Counted from the first letter of the stretch, positions 33,151 to 42,467 are shown. The stretch: 64,000 nucleotides of DNA from Ga0077555 sp963746315 (GCA_963746315.1 CAVVAR010000010.1:483947-547946), one strand, 5' to 3'. Notes: generated by a model from the letters alone, not told the origin. Made by a program: numbers and translations.

Positions 33151-34797
33151 ATGAGCACAATGAAACATCTGAGAGGCCGTTACGGCGGAATGCGGGCGGC
33201 AACCGCCGCAGCGCTACTCGCCGCGGGCGTCGCGACGGCGCGTGCCGATGACCGCCCGGTGATCACGGTCGCCGTCCAGCAGATCGTCAACGCCGGCGCG
33301 CTCGACACGCTGCGCGAGCAGTCGAACGTCGGCTCTCGCATCTTCACCAGCATCTTCGAGACGCTGATCCAGGTAGACCGACAGGGCGACCTCTCGCAGA
33401 AGCCCGGTCTGGCCGAGAGCTGGAAACGCATCGACGACAAGACGATCGAGTTCAAGTTGAGAAAGGGCGTCAAGTTCCACAACGGCGACGAGATGACGGC
33501 CGAGGACGTCGTCTTCTCGTTCGGACCTGAGCGCATGTGGGGCTTTGCCAAGCCGGGCGAGGCAGCCAAGACGGGCCAGGTTCTGTTCACCCAGACTGCC
33601 GCCCAGTCGTCCGTCGCACCACCCGAGGTGCATGCCGTTGCCCGCCGGCTACTGCCGGAGTTCGACCGGATCGAGATCGTCGATCCCCAGACCATCCGCT
33701 TCCACAACAAGAAGCCGGACGTGACGCTCGAGGGCCGGCTCACGCGCAACGGTCCGAACGTCGTCTCGAAGAAGGCGTTTCTCGCCGCCGCGGACTGGAA
33801 GTCTTTCGCCCGCGCGCCGGTGGGCACCGGACCCTACAAAGTAAAAGAGTTCAAGCCCGACACCATCCTCGTGCTCGAGGCGCATGACGCCTATTGGGCC
33901 GGAAAGCCGCCCGCGCGCGAGATCCGCTTCGTCGTGGTCCCGGAGATCGCGAGCCGCATCAACGGCCTCGTCTCCGGCCAGTACGACTTCATCACCGATG
34001 TGCCGCCCGACCAGATCAAGACGGTCGAGGCGAGCCCGAAGCACGAGGTCGTCGGCGGACCGGTGCTGAACTATCGCCTCGTGGTATTCGACAAGAACCA
34101 CCCGCAGCTCCAGGATGCCCGCATCCGTCGCGCCTTCACGCACGCCATCGACCGGAAGCTCATCGTCGACACGCTCTGGTCGGGCCGCACCAGCATCCCG
34201 CGTGGGCTGCAGTGGGAGTACTACGGACCCATGTTCGTGAAGGACTGGCAGGTGCCCGAGTACAATCCGGACCTTGCCAAGAAGCTGCTTGCGGACGCCG
34301 GCTACAAGGGCGAGCCGATCCCTTTCCGCGTGCTCAACAACTACTACACCAACCAGGTGCCCAACGCGCAGGTTCTGCTCGAGATGTGGCGTGCGGTCGG
34401 TCTCAACGTCGTGATCGAGATGAAGGAGAACTGGCAGCAGATCTTCGCCAAGACGACGCCACGCGCCGTGCGCGACTGGTCGAACTCGGCGCCCTTCAAC
34501 GATCCCGTCTCCTCGCTCGTGAACCAGCACTGTCCGCGCGGCCAGCAGCAGCAGGTCGGCGAATGGGCGAACGACGAGTTCAACAAACTCTGCTCCGACA
34601 TCGAGACATCGACCGACCTCGCCAAGCGACCGGCCATCTTCCGTCGCATGCTCGAGATTATCGAGCGGGACGACCCCGGATACACGGTTCTGCATCGGAC
34701 CGTGCTGTTCTACGGCAAGCGCAAGGACCTCGACTGGAAGTACTCGCCGACCCAGGCCATGGACTTCCGTGCCGACAACTTGAAGGTCCTGAAGTGA
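33151..34797 (+). CDS. Substrate-binding protein, SBP family 5
   Basis: A 548-residue family 5 solute-binding protein with a Sec signal peptide (ATAAALLAAGVATARA, cleavage before DDRP). The ATG at 33151 or that at 33160 may be used; aggag lies just before the first. Family features: KLRKGVKFHNGDEMTAEDVV, GTGPYKVKEF, and the C-terminal GYTVLHRTVLFYGKRKDL. It is followed, after 68 bases, by the phosphonate monoester hydrolase gene, so its ligand may be a phosphorus compound; that is context only. It is similar in architecture to the protein at 27484-29037. Confidence 0.88.
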   Translation: MSTMKHLRGRYGGMRAATAAALLAAGVATARADDRPVITVAVQQIVNAGALDTLREQSNVGSRIFTSIFETLIQVDRQGDLSQKPGLAESWKRIDDKTIEFKLRKGVKFHNGDEMTAEDVVFSFGPERMWGFAKPGEAAKTGQVLFTQTAAQSSVAPPEVHAVARRLLPEFDRIEIVDPQTIRFHNKKPDVTLEGRLTRNGPNVVSKKAFLAAADWKSFARAPVGTGPYKVKEFKPDTILVLEAHDAYWAGKPPAREIRFVVVPEIASRINGLVSGQYDFITDVPPDQIKTVEASPKHEVVGGPVLNYRLVVFDKNHPQLQDARIRRAFTHAIDRKLIVDTLWSGRTSIPRGLQWEYYGPMFVKDWQVPEYNPDLAKKLLADAGYKGEPIPFRVLNNYYTNQVPNAQVLLEMWRAVGLNVVIEMKENWQQIFAKTTPRAVRDWSNSAPFNDPVSSLVNQHCPRGQQQQVGEWANDEFNKLCSDIETSTDLAKRPAIFRRMLEIIERDDPGYTVLHRTVLFYGKRKDLDWKYSPTQAMDFRADNLKVLK

Positions 34798-34865
34798 GCA
34801 TCTGAGCCTACGCGGCCGGCCCCGGTGCCGGCCGCCACCGCCCACACCTCAACGGAACAATTGCC

Positions 34866-36422
34866 ATGCCCACGATCGCCGACCCGAAGCGCAAGAACGT
34901 CCTGCTCATCGTTGTCGACCAGTGGCGGGGCGACACGCTCCGCGCTGCCGGGCATGGCACCATCCGGACGCCCAATATCGACAAGCTGATCGGCGAAAGC
35001 GTCACGTTTCGCCGGCACTACACCGTCGCCTCGCCGTGCGGGCCCGCGCGTGCCTCTCTGCTCACCGGCCTCTATGCAATGAACCATCGCGCCGTGCAGA
35101 ACACCATTCCGCTCGATGCGCGCCACGCCAACCTCGCTATGGAGGTGCGCAAGGGTGGCTGGGATCCGGCCCTCGTCGGGTACACCACGACGACGCCCGA
35201 CCCGCGCGAATGGCCGGCGATGGATCCGGGTTTCACCGTGCTCGGCGACCTGATGCACGGCTGGCGGCCGGTTGGCGCCTTCGAGCCGCGGATGGAAGCC
35301 TACTTCGCCTGGGTCGCGAGCCAGGGCTACAAGCTGCCCGAGACGCGCACCGACGTCTGGCTGCCTGAAGGCGTTTCCGAGGACGACCTTGGCGCGACCA
35401 GGAAGCCGGCGCGCATCCCTGCCCACCTTTCCGACACGACGTGGTTCACCGAACGTGCGCTCACCTATCTGCTCGGCGCCGGCGATCGGCCCTGGTTTCT
35501 GCATCTCGGCTATTATCGCCCGCATCCCCCGTTCGCGGCGTCGGCACCCTATCACGACATGTACTCGCCCGAGGATGCGCCATTGCCCGTCCGCGCCGAG
35601 ACCTGGGAGGCCGAGGCCGGCCAACATCCCCTGCTCGACTACTATCTGGGCTACACCGAGAAAAAGAAGTTCTTCGAGAATGGTAAGGGGCTCGCGCGCG
35701 AAATGACCGTCGCCGAGGTGCGCCAGATGCGGGCCACGTACTACGGCCTCATCTCCGAGTGCGATCACCACATTGGGCGGGTTCTCGAGTTCCTGCGCGA
35801 CAGCGGCCAGTGGGACGATACGTTGATCGTTCTGACGAGCGACCATGGCGAGATGCTGGGTGACCACTATCTCCTCGGCAAGACCGGGTATTTCGATCAA
35901 TCTTTCCACATACCGCTGATCGTCCGCGATCCGGACGCCAGCGCCAATCATACGCGCGGAAGCACGGTCGACGCCTTCAGCGAATCCGTCGATGTGATGC
36001 CGACGATCCTGCAGTGGCTCGGACTTGAAGTGCCGCGCACCGTCGATGGCCACTCCCTCCTCGGGTTCCTGCGCGAGGGTGCTGCGCCGGACGGCTGGCG
36101 CCGCCACGTGCACTACGAATACGACTACCGGAATATCTACTACTCGAAGCCAGAGGACTTCCTCGGCGTCGGCATGGACGAGACGAGCCTCGCCGTCATC
36201 CAGGACGAGGCCGGCAAATATGTGCACTTCACACGTCTGCCCCCGCTTTATTTCGACCTGCCGCGTGATCCGGCGCAGCTCACCAACCTGGCGGAGGATC
36301 CAGCCGGCATGCCGAAAGTTCTCGCCTACGCGCAGGCGATGCTGTCGTGGCGCATGCGCTATGCCGAGCGCACGCTGACCGGCTACGGCGCGTCGCCTGG
36401 GGGCCTGATCCTTAGGACCTGA
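34866..36422 (+). CDS. pehA: Phosphonate monoester hydrolase / phosphodiesterase (sulfatase family)
   Basis: A 518-residue alkaline-phosphatase-superfamily hydrolase of the phosphonate monoester hydrolase group. Cys58 in SPCGPARASLLTGLY is the formylglycine residue made by sulfatase-modifying enzyme (C-x-P-x-R); metal ligands include the Asp in VVDQWRGD and the DHGEMLGDH pair. The family-specific segments NHRAVQNTIPLDARH, GYTTTTPDPREWPAMDP and VHYEYDYRNIYYSKPEDFLG agree with the characterised Rhizobium and Burkholderia enzymes, which hydrolyse phosphonate monoesters and phosphodiesters and, more weakly, sulfate esters. No formylglycine-generating enzyme gene lies in the window. It follows a binding-protein gene on the same strand. 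Confidence 0.88.
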   Translation: MPTIADPKRKNVLLIVVDQWRGDTLRAAGHGTIRTPNIDKLIGESVTFRRHYTVASPCGPARASLLTGLYAMNHRAVQNTIPLDARHANLAMEVRKGGWDPALVGYTTTTPDPREWPAMDPGFTVLGDLMHGWRPVGAFEPRMEAYFAWVASQGYKLPETRTDVWLPEGVSEDDLGATRKPARIPAHLSDTTWFTERALTYLLGAGDRPWFLHLGYYRPHPPFAASAPYHDMYSPEDAPLPVRAETWEAEAGQHPLLDYYLGYTEKKKFFENGKGLAREMTVAEVRQMRATYYGLISECDHHIGRVLEFLRDSGQWDDTLIVLTSDHGEMLGDHYLLGKTGYFDQSFHIPLIVRDPDASANHTRGSTVDAFSESVDVMPTILQWLGLEVPRTVDGHSLLGFLREGAAPDGWRRHVHYEYDYRNIYYSKPEDFLGVGMDETSLAVIQDEAGKYVHFTRLPPLYFDLPRDPAQLTNLAEDPAGMPKVLAYAQAMLSWRMRYAERTLTGYGASPGGLILRT

Positions 36423-36685
36423 GCCGCTCGAGCCCATAAAGCTTGCCGTGCACGTCTCCTTGGCGGTCGCGGCCTTGCCTCGCGCACGCTGCACCTGCTC
36501 AAGACCGCGAATGGGATGATCGCTAGCGCCCGTTGTCGGCGCGTCTCACGACGCTGGCTTCGCTCCCAGATCTGGCCGCTTGCTCAAATGAAAATGGAGC
36601 GGCGCGAAGGTTTCCGTACCGGCTGCTCGTCCATTTGTGCACGATAAAGGCGCGACTCCCGGCAACCCTGTCCGCCGTGGCCGCG

Positions 36686-37645
36686 TCAGGCGTTCCGGCG
36701 AACGACCAGACTGTCGGCAGCACGGCATTGGGCAAGGCTGGAGGCAATTCCGGCGGCGTCCATCACGCCACGCTTGGCGATGAACACAAGCTCCGCAGCT
36801 TGACCACTGGATGGGTTCACCGGCGCACGGCCGATGGTCGCGCGAGTCCCGACGAGCTGAAACAGCATCGGATCGTGCGGCCGACCGGCGAATGTCACGA
36901 AGCCTTTGGCGCGAACGAGGGTGCCGGCGTACCGGCCGATGACGGCCTGAAACGCGGCCATATTGAGCGGCACGTCTGAAGTCCACGATATGGTCTCGAA
37001 AGAATGGGGCGAGTTGGCATGAGGAACCCCAATCGCCAGCGGCGACCGATCGACGCCCGTCGCGAAGAAAAGCTCAGGCGGAATGTAATCGTCGACCATG
37101 TCGTGGATCAATTGATCCGCCTTGTAGGATCGGATCGTCGCGCGGACGCGCTCGCGCTCCCTTTCGCTCACGAGCTTCGTCTTGCTCAACACAACGATGT
37201 CGGCTGCGGCGAGCTGCGATAGCCAGAGCGGATCCTCCGCCAGCTTCGGCTCATCGGTCAGCGAGCGAGCGTCGGCTACGCAGATCACGGTTTCAAGCGC
37301 CGCCTCCTTCCAGATGACAGGATCGAGCAAGGTCCGAACGATCTCGGCTGGATTCGACAGGCCGCTCGTCTCAATCACGATGCCATCCGGAGCCGGGTCA
37401 CGCCGCAGGAGTTTGCTCAGCGTCTGCAGGAGATCGCCGAGCAGGCTGCAACAGATACAGCCGTTCTTGAGGCTGATGACATCGTCCGAGACGCCAGCGA
37501 GTAGGGCCGCATCGATGTCGATCGTGCCGAAGTCGTTGACGACCGCCGCCAGTCTGCGGCCACGAGGCTCACGCAGAAGACGATTGATCAGCGTCGTTTT
37601 GCCGGCTCCGAGATAGCCGGTGATAAGGAGCACGGGCGTCGGCAT
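36686..37645 (-). CDS. COG0523 GTPase (CobW/YjiA type) metallochaperone
   Basis: A 319-residue G3E-family GTPase. P-loop GYLGAGKT (residues 10-17), the metal-binding CxCC motif as NGCICC (Cys63, 65, 66), the SKTKLVSE base-recognition loop, and a C-terminal CobW_C domain (about residues 225-315) with FVTFAGRPHDPMLFQLVG. Members bring zinc or cobalt to target enzymes. Its ATG overlaps the stop of the upstream amidohydrolase by one base (TGATG); coupling to a zinc-dependent deacylase-like enzyme suggests that it inserts metal into that protein. It lacks the long His stretch of CobW or NikW proteins. Convergent with the phosphonate monoester hydrolase. Confidence 0.87.
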   Translation of the reverse strand: MPTPVLLITGYLGAGKTTLINRLLREPRGRRLAAVVNDFGTIDIDAALLAGVSDDVISLKNGCICCSLLGDLLQTLSKLLRRDPAPDGIVIETSGLSNPAEIVRTLLDPVIWKEAALETVICVADARSLTDEPKLAEDPLWLSQLAAADIVVLSKTKLVSERERERVRATIRSYKADQLIHDMVDDYIPPELFFATGVDRSPLAIGVPHANSPHSFETISWTSDVPLNMAAFQAVIGRYAGTLVRAKGFVTFAGRPHDPMLFQLVGTRATIGRAPVNPSSGQAAELVFIAKRGVMDAAGIASSLAQCRAADSLVVRRNA

Positions 37646-39126
37646 CAGCGCGTCTCACGTCGGACAGGGCGTCCCGGTCGGGCGTTGAGCCTCAAATGGC
37701 CATCCGCGATGACGGCCTCCCCATTGACGAGCACGTAACGCATGCCGCGTGCCGGCTTGTTCATGGCATTGAATTCCGCCATGTCCAGCAACTGATCGTA
37801 GTCAAAGACGACCAGATCGGCATCGCAGCCGGCCTTGATCCGCGCCTTTCGGCACATCTGTGGTGTGCTCGCTTCCAGGATCTCGGCCGGGATCAACGTG
37901 CATTTCCTCAACCCCTCGATCAACGGCATCGCCTTTCGATCCCGCACCCAGCGACTGAGAAACCTCGTAAATGTGCCCGCCGACCGTGGATGGGAGACAA
38001 CTCCATCCGGCAGCGGCCAGGCGTCGCCCATATAGGCGGCACCATCGATCATCCACGCGATCGCATCAGAGGCGATGGCGCCACCGGGAAACAGCACGGA
38101 GACATCGAGCAGATCGCGGTGGCGCGGCGTGACGTCGACGTCCAGGAAGTGCCAAAGGATCAGGGAGCCCGGATCCTTCGCCTGCTCGGCCAATAGCTCG
38201 TCGCGGCTGGCAAGGCGCTGTCGCGACTGAAGCAGCTCGATCGTGTCGTAGCCACCTCCCGTGCGATCAGGGAATTCGGGATCCGTGAAGAATGCTGCAC
38301 CAACGACGGTCGACCCCACACCATATGGATAGGCCTCCACCGTCACCTTCAGACCTTGCGCCTGCGCGGTGCGCACGAGGTCTGCGGCACACTCGACATC
38401 CTGCAAACTCGTCGAGTTGAAGTGGCAAATGTGCATATGCGCGCCCGTCGAGCCGGCAAAGCCGATAAGCCGCGTGTAGGCCTCGATCGAGCTGCGTGGA
38501 TCTATGTTCGACATGTAGGCGATGTGCGTGAAAGTCGGCGCGCTCGCGGCGGCCGCCAGGCGGCACAAGGCCGACATCTCCTTGGCGCCCGCTCCGGGTA
38601 CGTAAGCATTCGGAAACCCGATCCCGAGCCCGCCGTCATCCAAGCCCCGTCGCACGCGGGCGATGATGTCCTCAGTTTCGGCAGCGGAGGCGGCGGCCGA
38701 CGACCAGCGTGGGTCGCGCATCGCGCGCCCCATGCCTTCGATGTTGGCTTCGACCTGTTGCGACGTCATGGCGCCGATGCGCGCAAAAACCCAGCCGGTC
38801 GACGCGCCGTAGTTCAGCGTGCGCCCGACGCGTGCCTGTTCTTCATACCACCGCGCTACCGGCCACACGCCGAGCTCGAGCTCCAAGGTGGTCGTCACTC
38901 CGTCGAAGGCCTGCATGCGATCGGCAGGAAGCGATTGGCCATGGGCATGCAGGTCGATGAACCCAGGTGCAACGACAAGCCCGCTGGCTTCGATGACGCA
39001 AGCAGCCTCGCCGAGGTTCCGTCCGACAGCAGCAATCAGCCCTCGTTCGACGGCGACGTCCGCAACGGCATCGTGACCGCTCTCAGGGTCGATGACACGG
39101 CCACCTCGGATCAACAAGTCGTACAT
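37645..39126 (-). CDS. Zinc amidohydrolase, N-acyl-D-amino-acid deacylase-like
   Basis: A 493-residue amidohydrolase-superfamily enzyme. Start at 39126 gives the usual MYDLLIRGGRVIDP beginning (a longer frame to 39285 has no homology). The metal pair is H60 and H62 in FIDLHAHG; family features GLDDGGLGIGFPNAYVPGAG, FTHIAYMSN and GAHMHICHFNSTSL, with the late catalytic Asp in the GAIASDAIAW segment. It resembles D-aminoacylase and N-acyl-D-glutamate deacylase, which remove acyl groups from D-amino acids, and also the D-hydantoinase-like members. It overlaps the COG0523 GTPase gene by one base. A specific substrate cannot be read from the sequence. Confidence 0.85.
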   Translation of the reverse strand: MYDLLIRGGRVIDPESGHDAVADVAVERGLIAAVGRNLGEAACVIEASGLVVAPGFIDLHAHGQSLPADRMQAFDGVTTTLELELGVWPVARWYEEQARVGRTLNYGASTGWVFARIGAMTSQQVEANIEGMGRAMRDPRWSSAAASAAETEDIIARVRRGLDDGGLGIGFPNAYVPGAGAKEMSALCRLAAAASAPTFTHIAYMSNIDPRSSIEAYTRLIGFAGSTGAHMHICHFNSTSLQDVECAADLVRTAQAQGLKVTVEAYPYGVGSTVVGAAFFTDPEFPDRTGGGYDTIELLQSRQRLASRDELLAEQAKDPGSLILWHFLDVDVTPRHRDLLDVSVLFPGGAIASDAIAWMIDGAAYMGDAWPLPDGVVSHPRSAGTFTRFLSRWVRDRKAMPLIEGLRKCTLIPAEILEASTPQMCRKARIKAGCDADLVVFDYDQLLDMAEFNAMNKPARGMRYVLVNGEAVIADGHLRLNARPGRPVRRETR

Positions 39127-39227
39127 CGAATGTCCACGTCCTCCGTCACGCTGCGGCGTCAAGACAAGCGATCGGCGTCCAGGGAGCCGCCCGAGGCTTC
39201 GATAACTGCACCCTGTCGCAGCGATCG

Positions 39228-39962
39228 ATGCTGTGGCAAGCTGCTTTAACGAACGCTGCATCGCCGGGGGCTCCTTTGTCATCACCGCTTCAGATCGGGT
39301 TTCTGGTCTTTCCGCAAATCACGCAGCTCGACTTCACGGGACCACTCCAGGTCTTCAGCCGTGTGCCGGGCGCCGAGGTTCACCTCATCTGGAAGCGGAT
39401 TGAGCCGCTGCCGAGCGACACCGTTCTCTCCATCATGCCGACCCGGACGTTCGCCGAGTGTCCACAACTCGACGTTATATGCGTGCCGGGCGGCTACGGC
39501 ACCGATGATCTGATGGTCGACGACGACGTTCTGGGATTCCTTCGCAAGCAGGCCGTTGGCGCCAAGTACATCACATCCGTCTGCACGGGCTCGACGGTCC
39601 TGGCCGCTGCCGGCCTCCTTAAGGGGTATCGCGCTACGTCGCACTGGAGCGCGGTGGACTCGCTGAGTTTGCTCGGTGCGATCCCTTCGCGAGAGAGGGT
39701 GTGCGTCGACCGCAATCGCTTCACCGGTGGAGGAGTCACGGCCGGGATCGACATGGCGCTCACGATGGCTGCCCAATTGACAGACCGGCCCACCGCGGAA
39801 GCCATCCAGCTCGGCATTGAATACAATCCGGCCCCCCCGTTCAACGCGGGCTCACCGGAGACGGCACCTGCCGACGTGCTCGCCACAATGCGGGCGAGAA
39901 TGGCCCCGTCAGCGGCGCGCCGCATCGAGATCGCCAAGCGCGCTGCAGAGCGATTAGGCTGA
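39228..39962 (+). CDS. DJ-1/PfpI family protein, isonitrile hydratase-like
   Basis: A 244-residue DJ-1/PfpI superfamily protein. The nucleophile elbow carries TSVCTGSTVLAAAGLLKGYR, and the N-terminal LDFTGPLQVFSRVPG has the Asp that assists the Cys in Pseudomonas isonitrile hydratase (InhA/ICH), which converts isonitriles to N-substituted formamides. ATSHW after the nucleophile is also the InhA form. The same fold occurs in AraC-type regulators, but here no helix-turn-helix follows; the residual 45 residues are a mostly helical tail. It is transcribed divergently from the amidohydrolase, 101 bases away. The activity is inferred from motif similarity. Confidence 0.78.
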   Translation: MLWQAALTNAASPGAPLSSPLQIGFLVFPQITQLDFTGPLQVFSRVPGAEVHLIWKRIEPLPSDTVLSIMPTRTFAECPQLDVICVPGGYGTDDLMVDDDVLGFLRKQAVGAKYITSVCTGSTVLAAAGLLKGYRATSHWSAVDSLSLLGAIPSRERVCVDRNRFTGGGVTAGIDMALTMAAQLTDRPTAEAIQLGIEYNPAPPFNAGSPETAPADVLATMRARMAPSAARRIEIAKRAAERLG

Positions 39963-40121
39963 GGAGATCGGGGATCTCGCCTTCGGATCTCTCTTCCAAC
40001 AGGCTGTGACGCGCTAGGCGTCAAAATCTAGTCCGTGCTCGGAGGTTGCGCGGTCGTCGAGAGTGCTCACTTCGGCACCCTGTACATGCTCCCATACGAC
40101 CGCTTCCCTTGCTCTTCGTCG

Positions 40122-42467
40122 CTACGTGTTGGCACCTTCTTGGATGTTTGCACGATTGATGGCGCGCCATAGGCGGTGCGGGGTGAACGGAGTGGGCAAG
40201 TCCGTGATGCCGAGCGGCGCCACGGCATCGAGGACAGCGCTCGTCAGGCACGCGACGGCGCCGACTGTTCCCGCTTCTCCGGCGCCCTTGACACCCAGAG
40301 GATTGCGCGTTGTCGGCACTCCGTTGGTCGCGATCTCGAACACCGGCAAGTCGTCTGCCCGAGGCATGACGTAGTCCATGAAAGAGCCCGTCAGAGGCTG
40401 GCCGGTCTCGTCCCAAATGAAGTGCTCGCCGAACACATGGCCTGCACCCTGGGCGATGCCCCCGTGAATCTGCCCGCCTAAGAGGAGAGGATTGAGCACC
40501 GTGCCGACATCCTCCACGGCTATGTAGCGACGGATGCGGGCAACGCCCGTCTCGGGATCGATCTCGACCTCGGCAACATGGCAAGCGTTCGGAAATGTCG
40601 GCGCCTTCGGCCGAAATGTCGAGAATCCGGAAAGCCCGCTGTCCATGCCGGAGGGCAGCATTGCCGGTTGAAATGCGAGGGCCGCGATCTCGCGGATGTC
40701 GAGCGAGCGGTTCGTGCCCTTCGCCCGGAATTTGCCGTCGGAGAATTCGATGCCTTGAGCGTCCGTTTCGAGCGCATGGGCCGCGATGAGGCGTCCCTTG
40801 GCGACGATTTTCTCAGCTGCGCCGAGTAGCGCAGCCGTCCCCAGGCCAGACACACGCGAGCCGCCGGTGCCGTGGCCATAGGGAACGACATCCGTATCGC
40901 CCTGCACGAAGCGGATCTCGTCGAAGTCCAGGCCGAACTGCTCCGAAACGAGCTGCTTGAAGACCGTCTCGTGACCCTGACCGTGCGAATGAGTGCCCAT
41001 CAGGATCGTCGCATGGCCCTGCCGGTCGAAGCGGATCTCGCCGCCTTCGTCGTTGCCGCCGGCCGATTGCTCGATCGTATTGGCAATCCCGAGGCCCAGG
41101 AGGCGCCCTGCGGTTTTTGCCTCCGCACGGCGCGCCTCGAAGCCTGCGGCGTCGATCATGGCCAGCGCCTGGTCCATGTTCCGTTCGAACTCGCCGCAGT
41201 CGTAATTGTAGGTGAGCGGCGTCTGGAACGGCATGGCCGAAGGCGGGATGATATTGAGGCGGCGCAAGGCTACCCGGTCGATGCCCATCTCATGGGCGGC
41301 CTTATCGATGATCTGCTCGATCAGCGACGTCGCCTCAGGGCGTCCAGCGCCGCGTACCGGGCCCGTTGGCCCCGTGTTCGTGAACACGCTGGTGACCCGC
41401 GCATGCATGGCGGGCGTGGTGTAGACGCCCGCCACGCCTCCGATGTTGCCGAACGGAGGATGCGGGCCAAAGTTGGAGAGATAGGCTCCCATATTGCCGA
41501 CAACGTCGACGCTGAGCCCGAGAAAACGCCCGCTGCGATCGAGGGCAAGCTCGCCACGCATGACGAAATCTCGGCCCTGCTCCTCAAGCATGCCGTCGGA
41601 CCGCTCGTTGACCCATTTGACGGGACGCCCGAGCTGCCGGGAGGCCCACAGAACCAGTGGAATTTCGGGAAAAATCGTCGCTCTGAGGCCGAACGACCCT
41701 CCCATGTCGGGGCTGACGATCCTGATCTGCGACTCCGGCACCTTGAGCACCGCGGTCGACAGCCAGAAGCGCATGTCGTGCGGCATTTGATTGCCGGCAT
41801 AGAGCGTGTAGCGGCCGTCGGAGGGACTGTAGTCGCCGAGTGCCGCTCGCGGCTCCATAGCGTTGACGGCCACGCGCGGCATCTCAAGCTCGATGCGCGT
41901 CACATGGTGAGCGCCCGCAAAGGCGCGCTCGACCGCTGCCCGATCGCCGACCTCCGCGAGGTAGCAGACATTGTCGGGACAAGCCTCCCAGACGGGCGGC
42001 GCCTCCCCCGACAGTGCGGCACGCGCATCCGTGTTCGCCGCGAGCGGCTCATAGGCGACGTCGATCAGCTCGGCCGCGTTCCGCGCTTGATCGCGCGTTT
42101 CCGCCACCACGAAAGCGACGCAGTCGCCGGCGAACGCAACCTTGCCGATCGCCAATGCAGGGTGCGGGGGAACGAAGATGGGCTGGCCGTCAGGCCGTTT
42201 ATGGGGCACCGCCTTGGCAACGAAGCAGGGCAGATCACCAAGACCGGCTTTAGCGATATCCTCGCCGCAATAGACGGCGAGCACGCCCGGCGCGGCACGA
42301 GCCGCGCTTACATCGACCGCGCGGATGAGCGCATGAGCATAGGGCGACCGCAGCATGTAGGAGTGGGCTTGGCTCGGGAGATTGATGTCATCGGTATAGC
42401 GCCCTTGCCCACGCAAGAAGCGCTTGTCCTCTTCGCGCAGCGCCGATTGTCCGAGACCAAATTTCAT
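40122..42467 (-). CDS. Aerobic CO/xanthine dehydrogenase-type molybdenum hydroxylase large subunit
   Basis: A 781-residue large (molybdopterin-binding) subunit of the xanthine/CO dehydrogenase family. Start at 42467 (MKFGLGQSALREEDKRFLRG); the frame extends upstream to 42710 without homology. The N-terminal a/b hammerhead has FLRGQGRYTDDINLPSQAH; substrate and cofactor region has GPTGPVRGAGRPEA; the catalytic Glu is in VKGAGEAGTVGA. Genuine form I CO dehydrogenase has AYRCSFR at the active site, which is absent here; the VRGAGR form is that of form II or other hydroxylases. No FAD (medium) or iron-sulphur (small) subunit gene lies nearby, so it is an orphan, or it borrows partners elsewhere. 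Confidence 0.85.
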   Translation of the reverse strand: MKFGLGQSALREEDKRFLRGQGRYTDDINLPSQAHSYMLRSPYAHALIRAVDVSAARAAPGVLAVYCGEDIAKAGLGDLPCFVAKAVPHKRPDGQPIFVPPHPALAIGKVAFAGDCVAFVVAETRDQARNAAELIDVAYEPLAANTDARAALSGEAPPVWEACPDNVCYLAEVGDRAAVERAFAGAHHVTRIELEMPRVAVNAMEPRAALGDYSPSDGRYTLYAGNQMPHDMRFWLSTAVLKVPESQIRIVSPDMGGSFGLRATIFPEIPLVLWASRQLGRPVKWVNERSDGMLEEQGRDFVMRGELALDRSGRFLGLSVDVVGNMGAYLSNFGPHPPFGNIGGVAGVYTTPAMHARVTSVFTNTGPTGPVRGAGRPEATSLIEQIIDKAAHEMGIDRVALRRLNIIPPSAMPFQTPLTYNYDCGEFERNMDQALAMIDAAGFEARRAEAKTAGRLLGLGIANTIEQSAGGNDEGGEIRFDRQGHATILMGTHSHGQGHETVFKQLVSEQFGLDFDEIRFVQGDTDVVPYGHGTGGSRVSGLGTAALLGAAEKIVAKGRLIAAHALETDAQGIEFSDGKFRAKGTNRSLDIREIAALAFQPAMLPSGMDSGLSGFSTFRPKAPTFPNACHVAEVEIDPETGVARIRRYIAVEDVGTVLNPLLLGGQIHGGIAQGAGHVFGEHFIWDETGQPLTGSFMDYVMPRADDLPVFEIATNGVPTTRNPLGVKGAGEAGTVGAVACLTSAVLDAVAPLGITDLPTPFTPHRLWRAINRANIQEGANT

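Noticed and set aside
34710..36494. 594-codon minus-strand frame opposite the phosphonate monoester hydrolase
   Set aside because: Shadow frame with no recognisable domain; the plus-strand hydrolase has its catalytic motifs.
40122..42467. True form I CO dehydrogenase (coxL)
   Set aside because: The AYRCSFR active-site motif is absent (VRGAGR instead) and coxM/coxS are missing.
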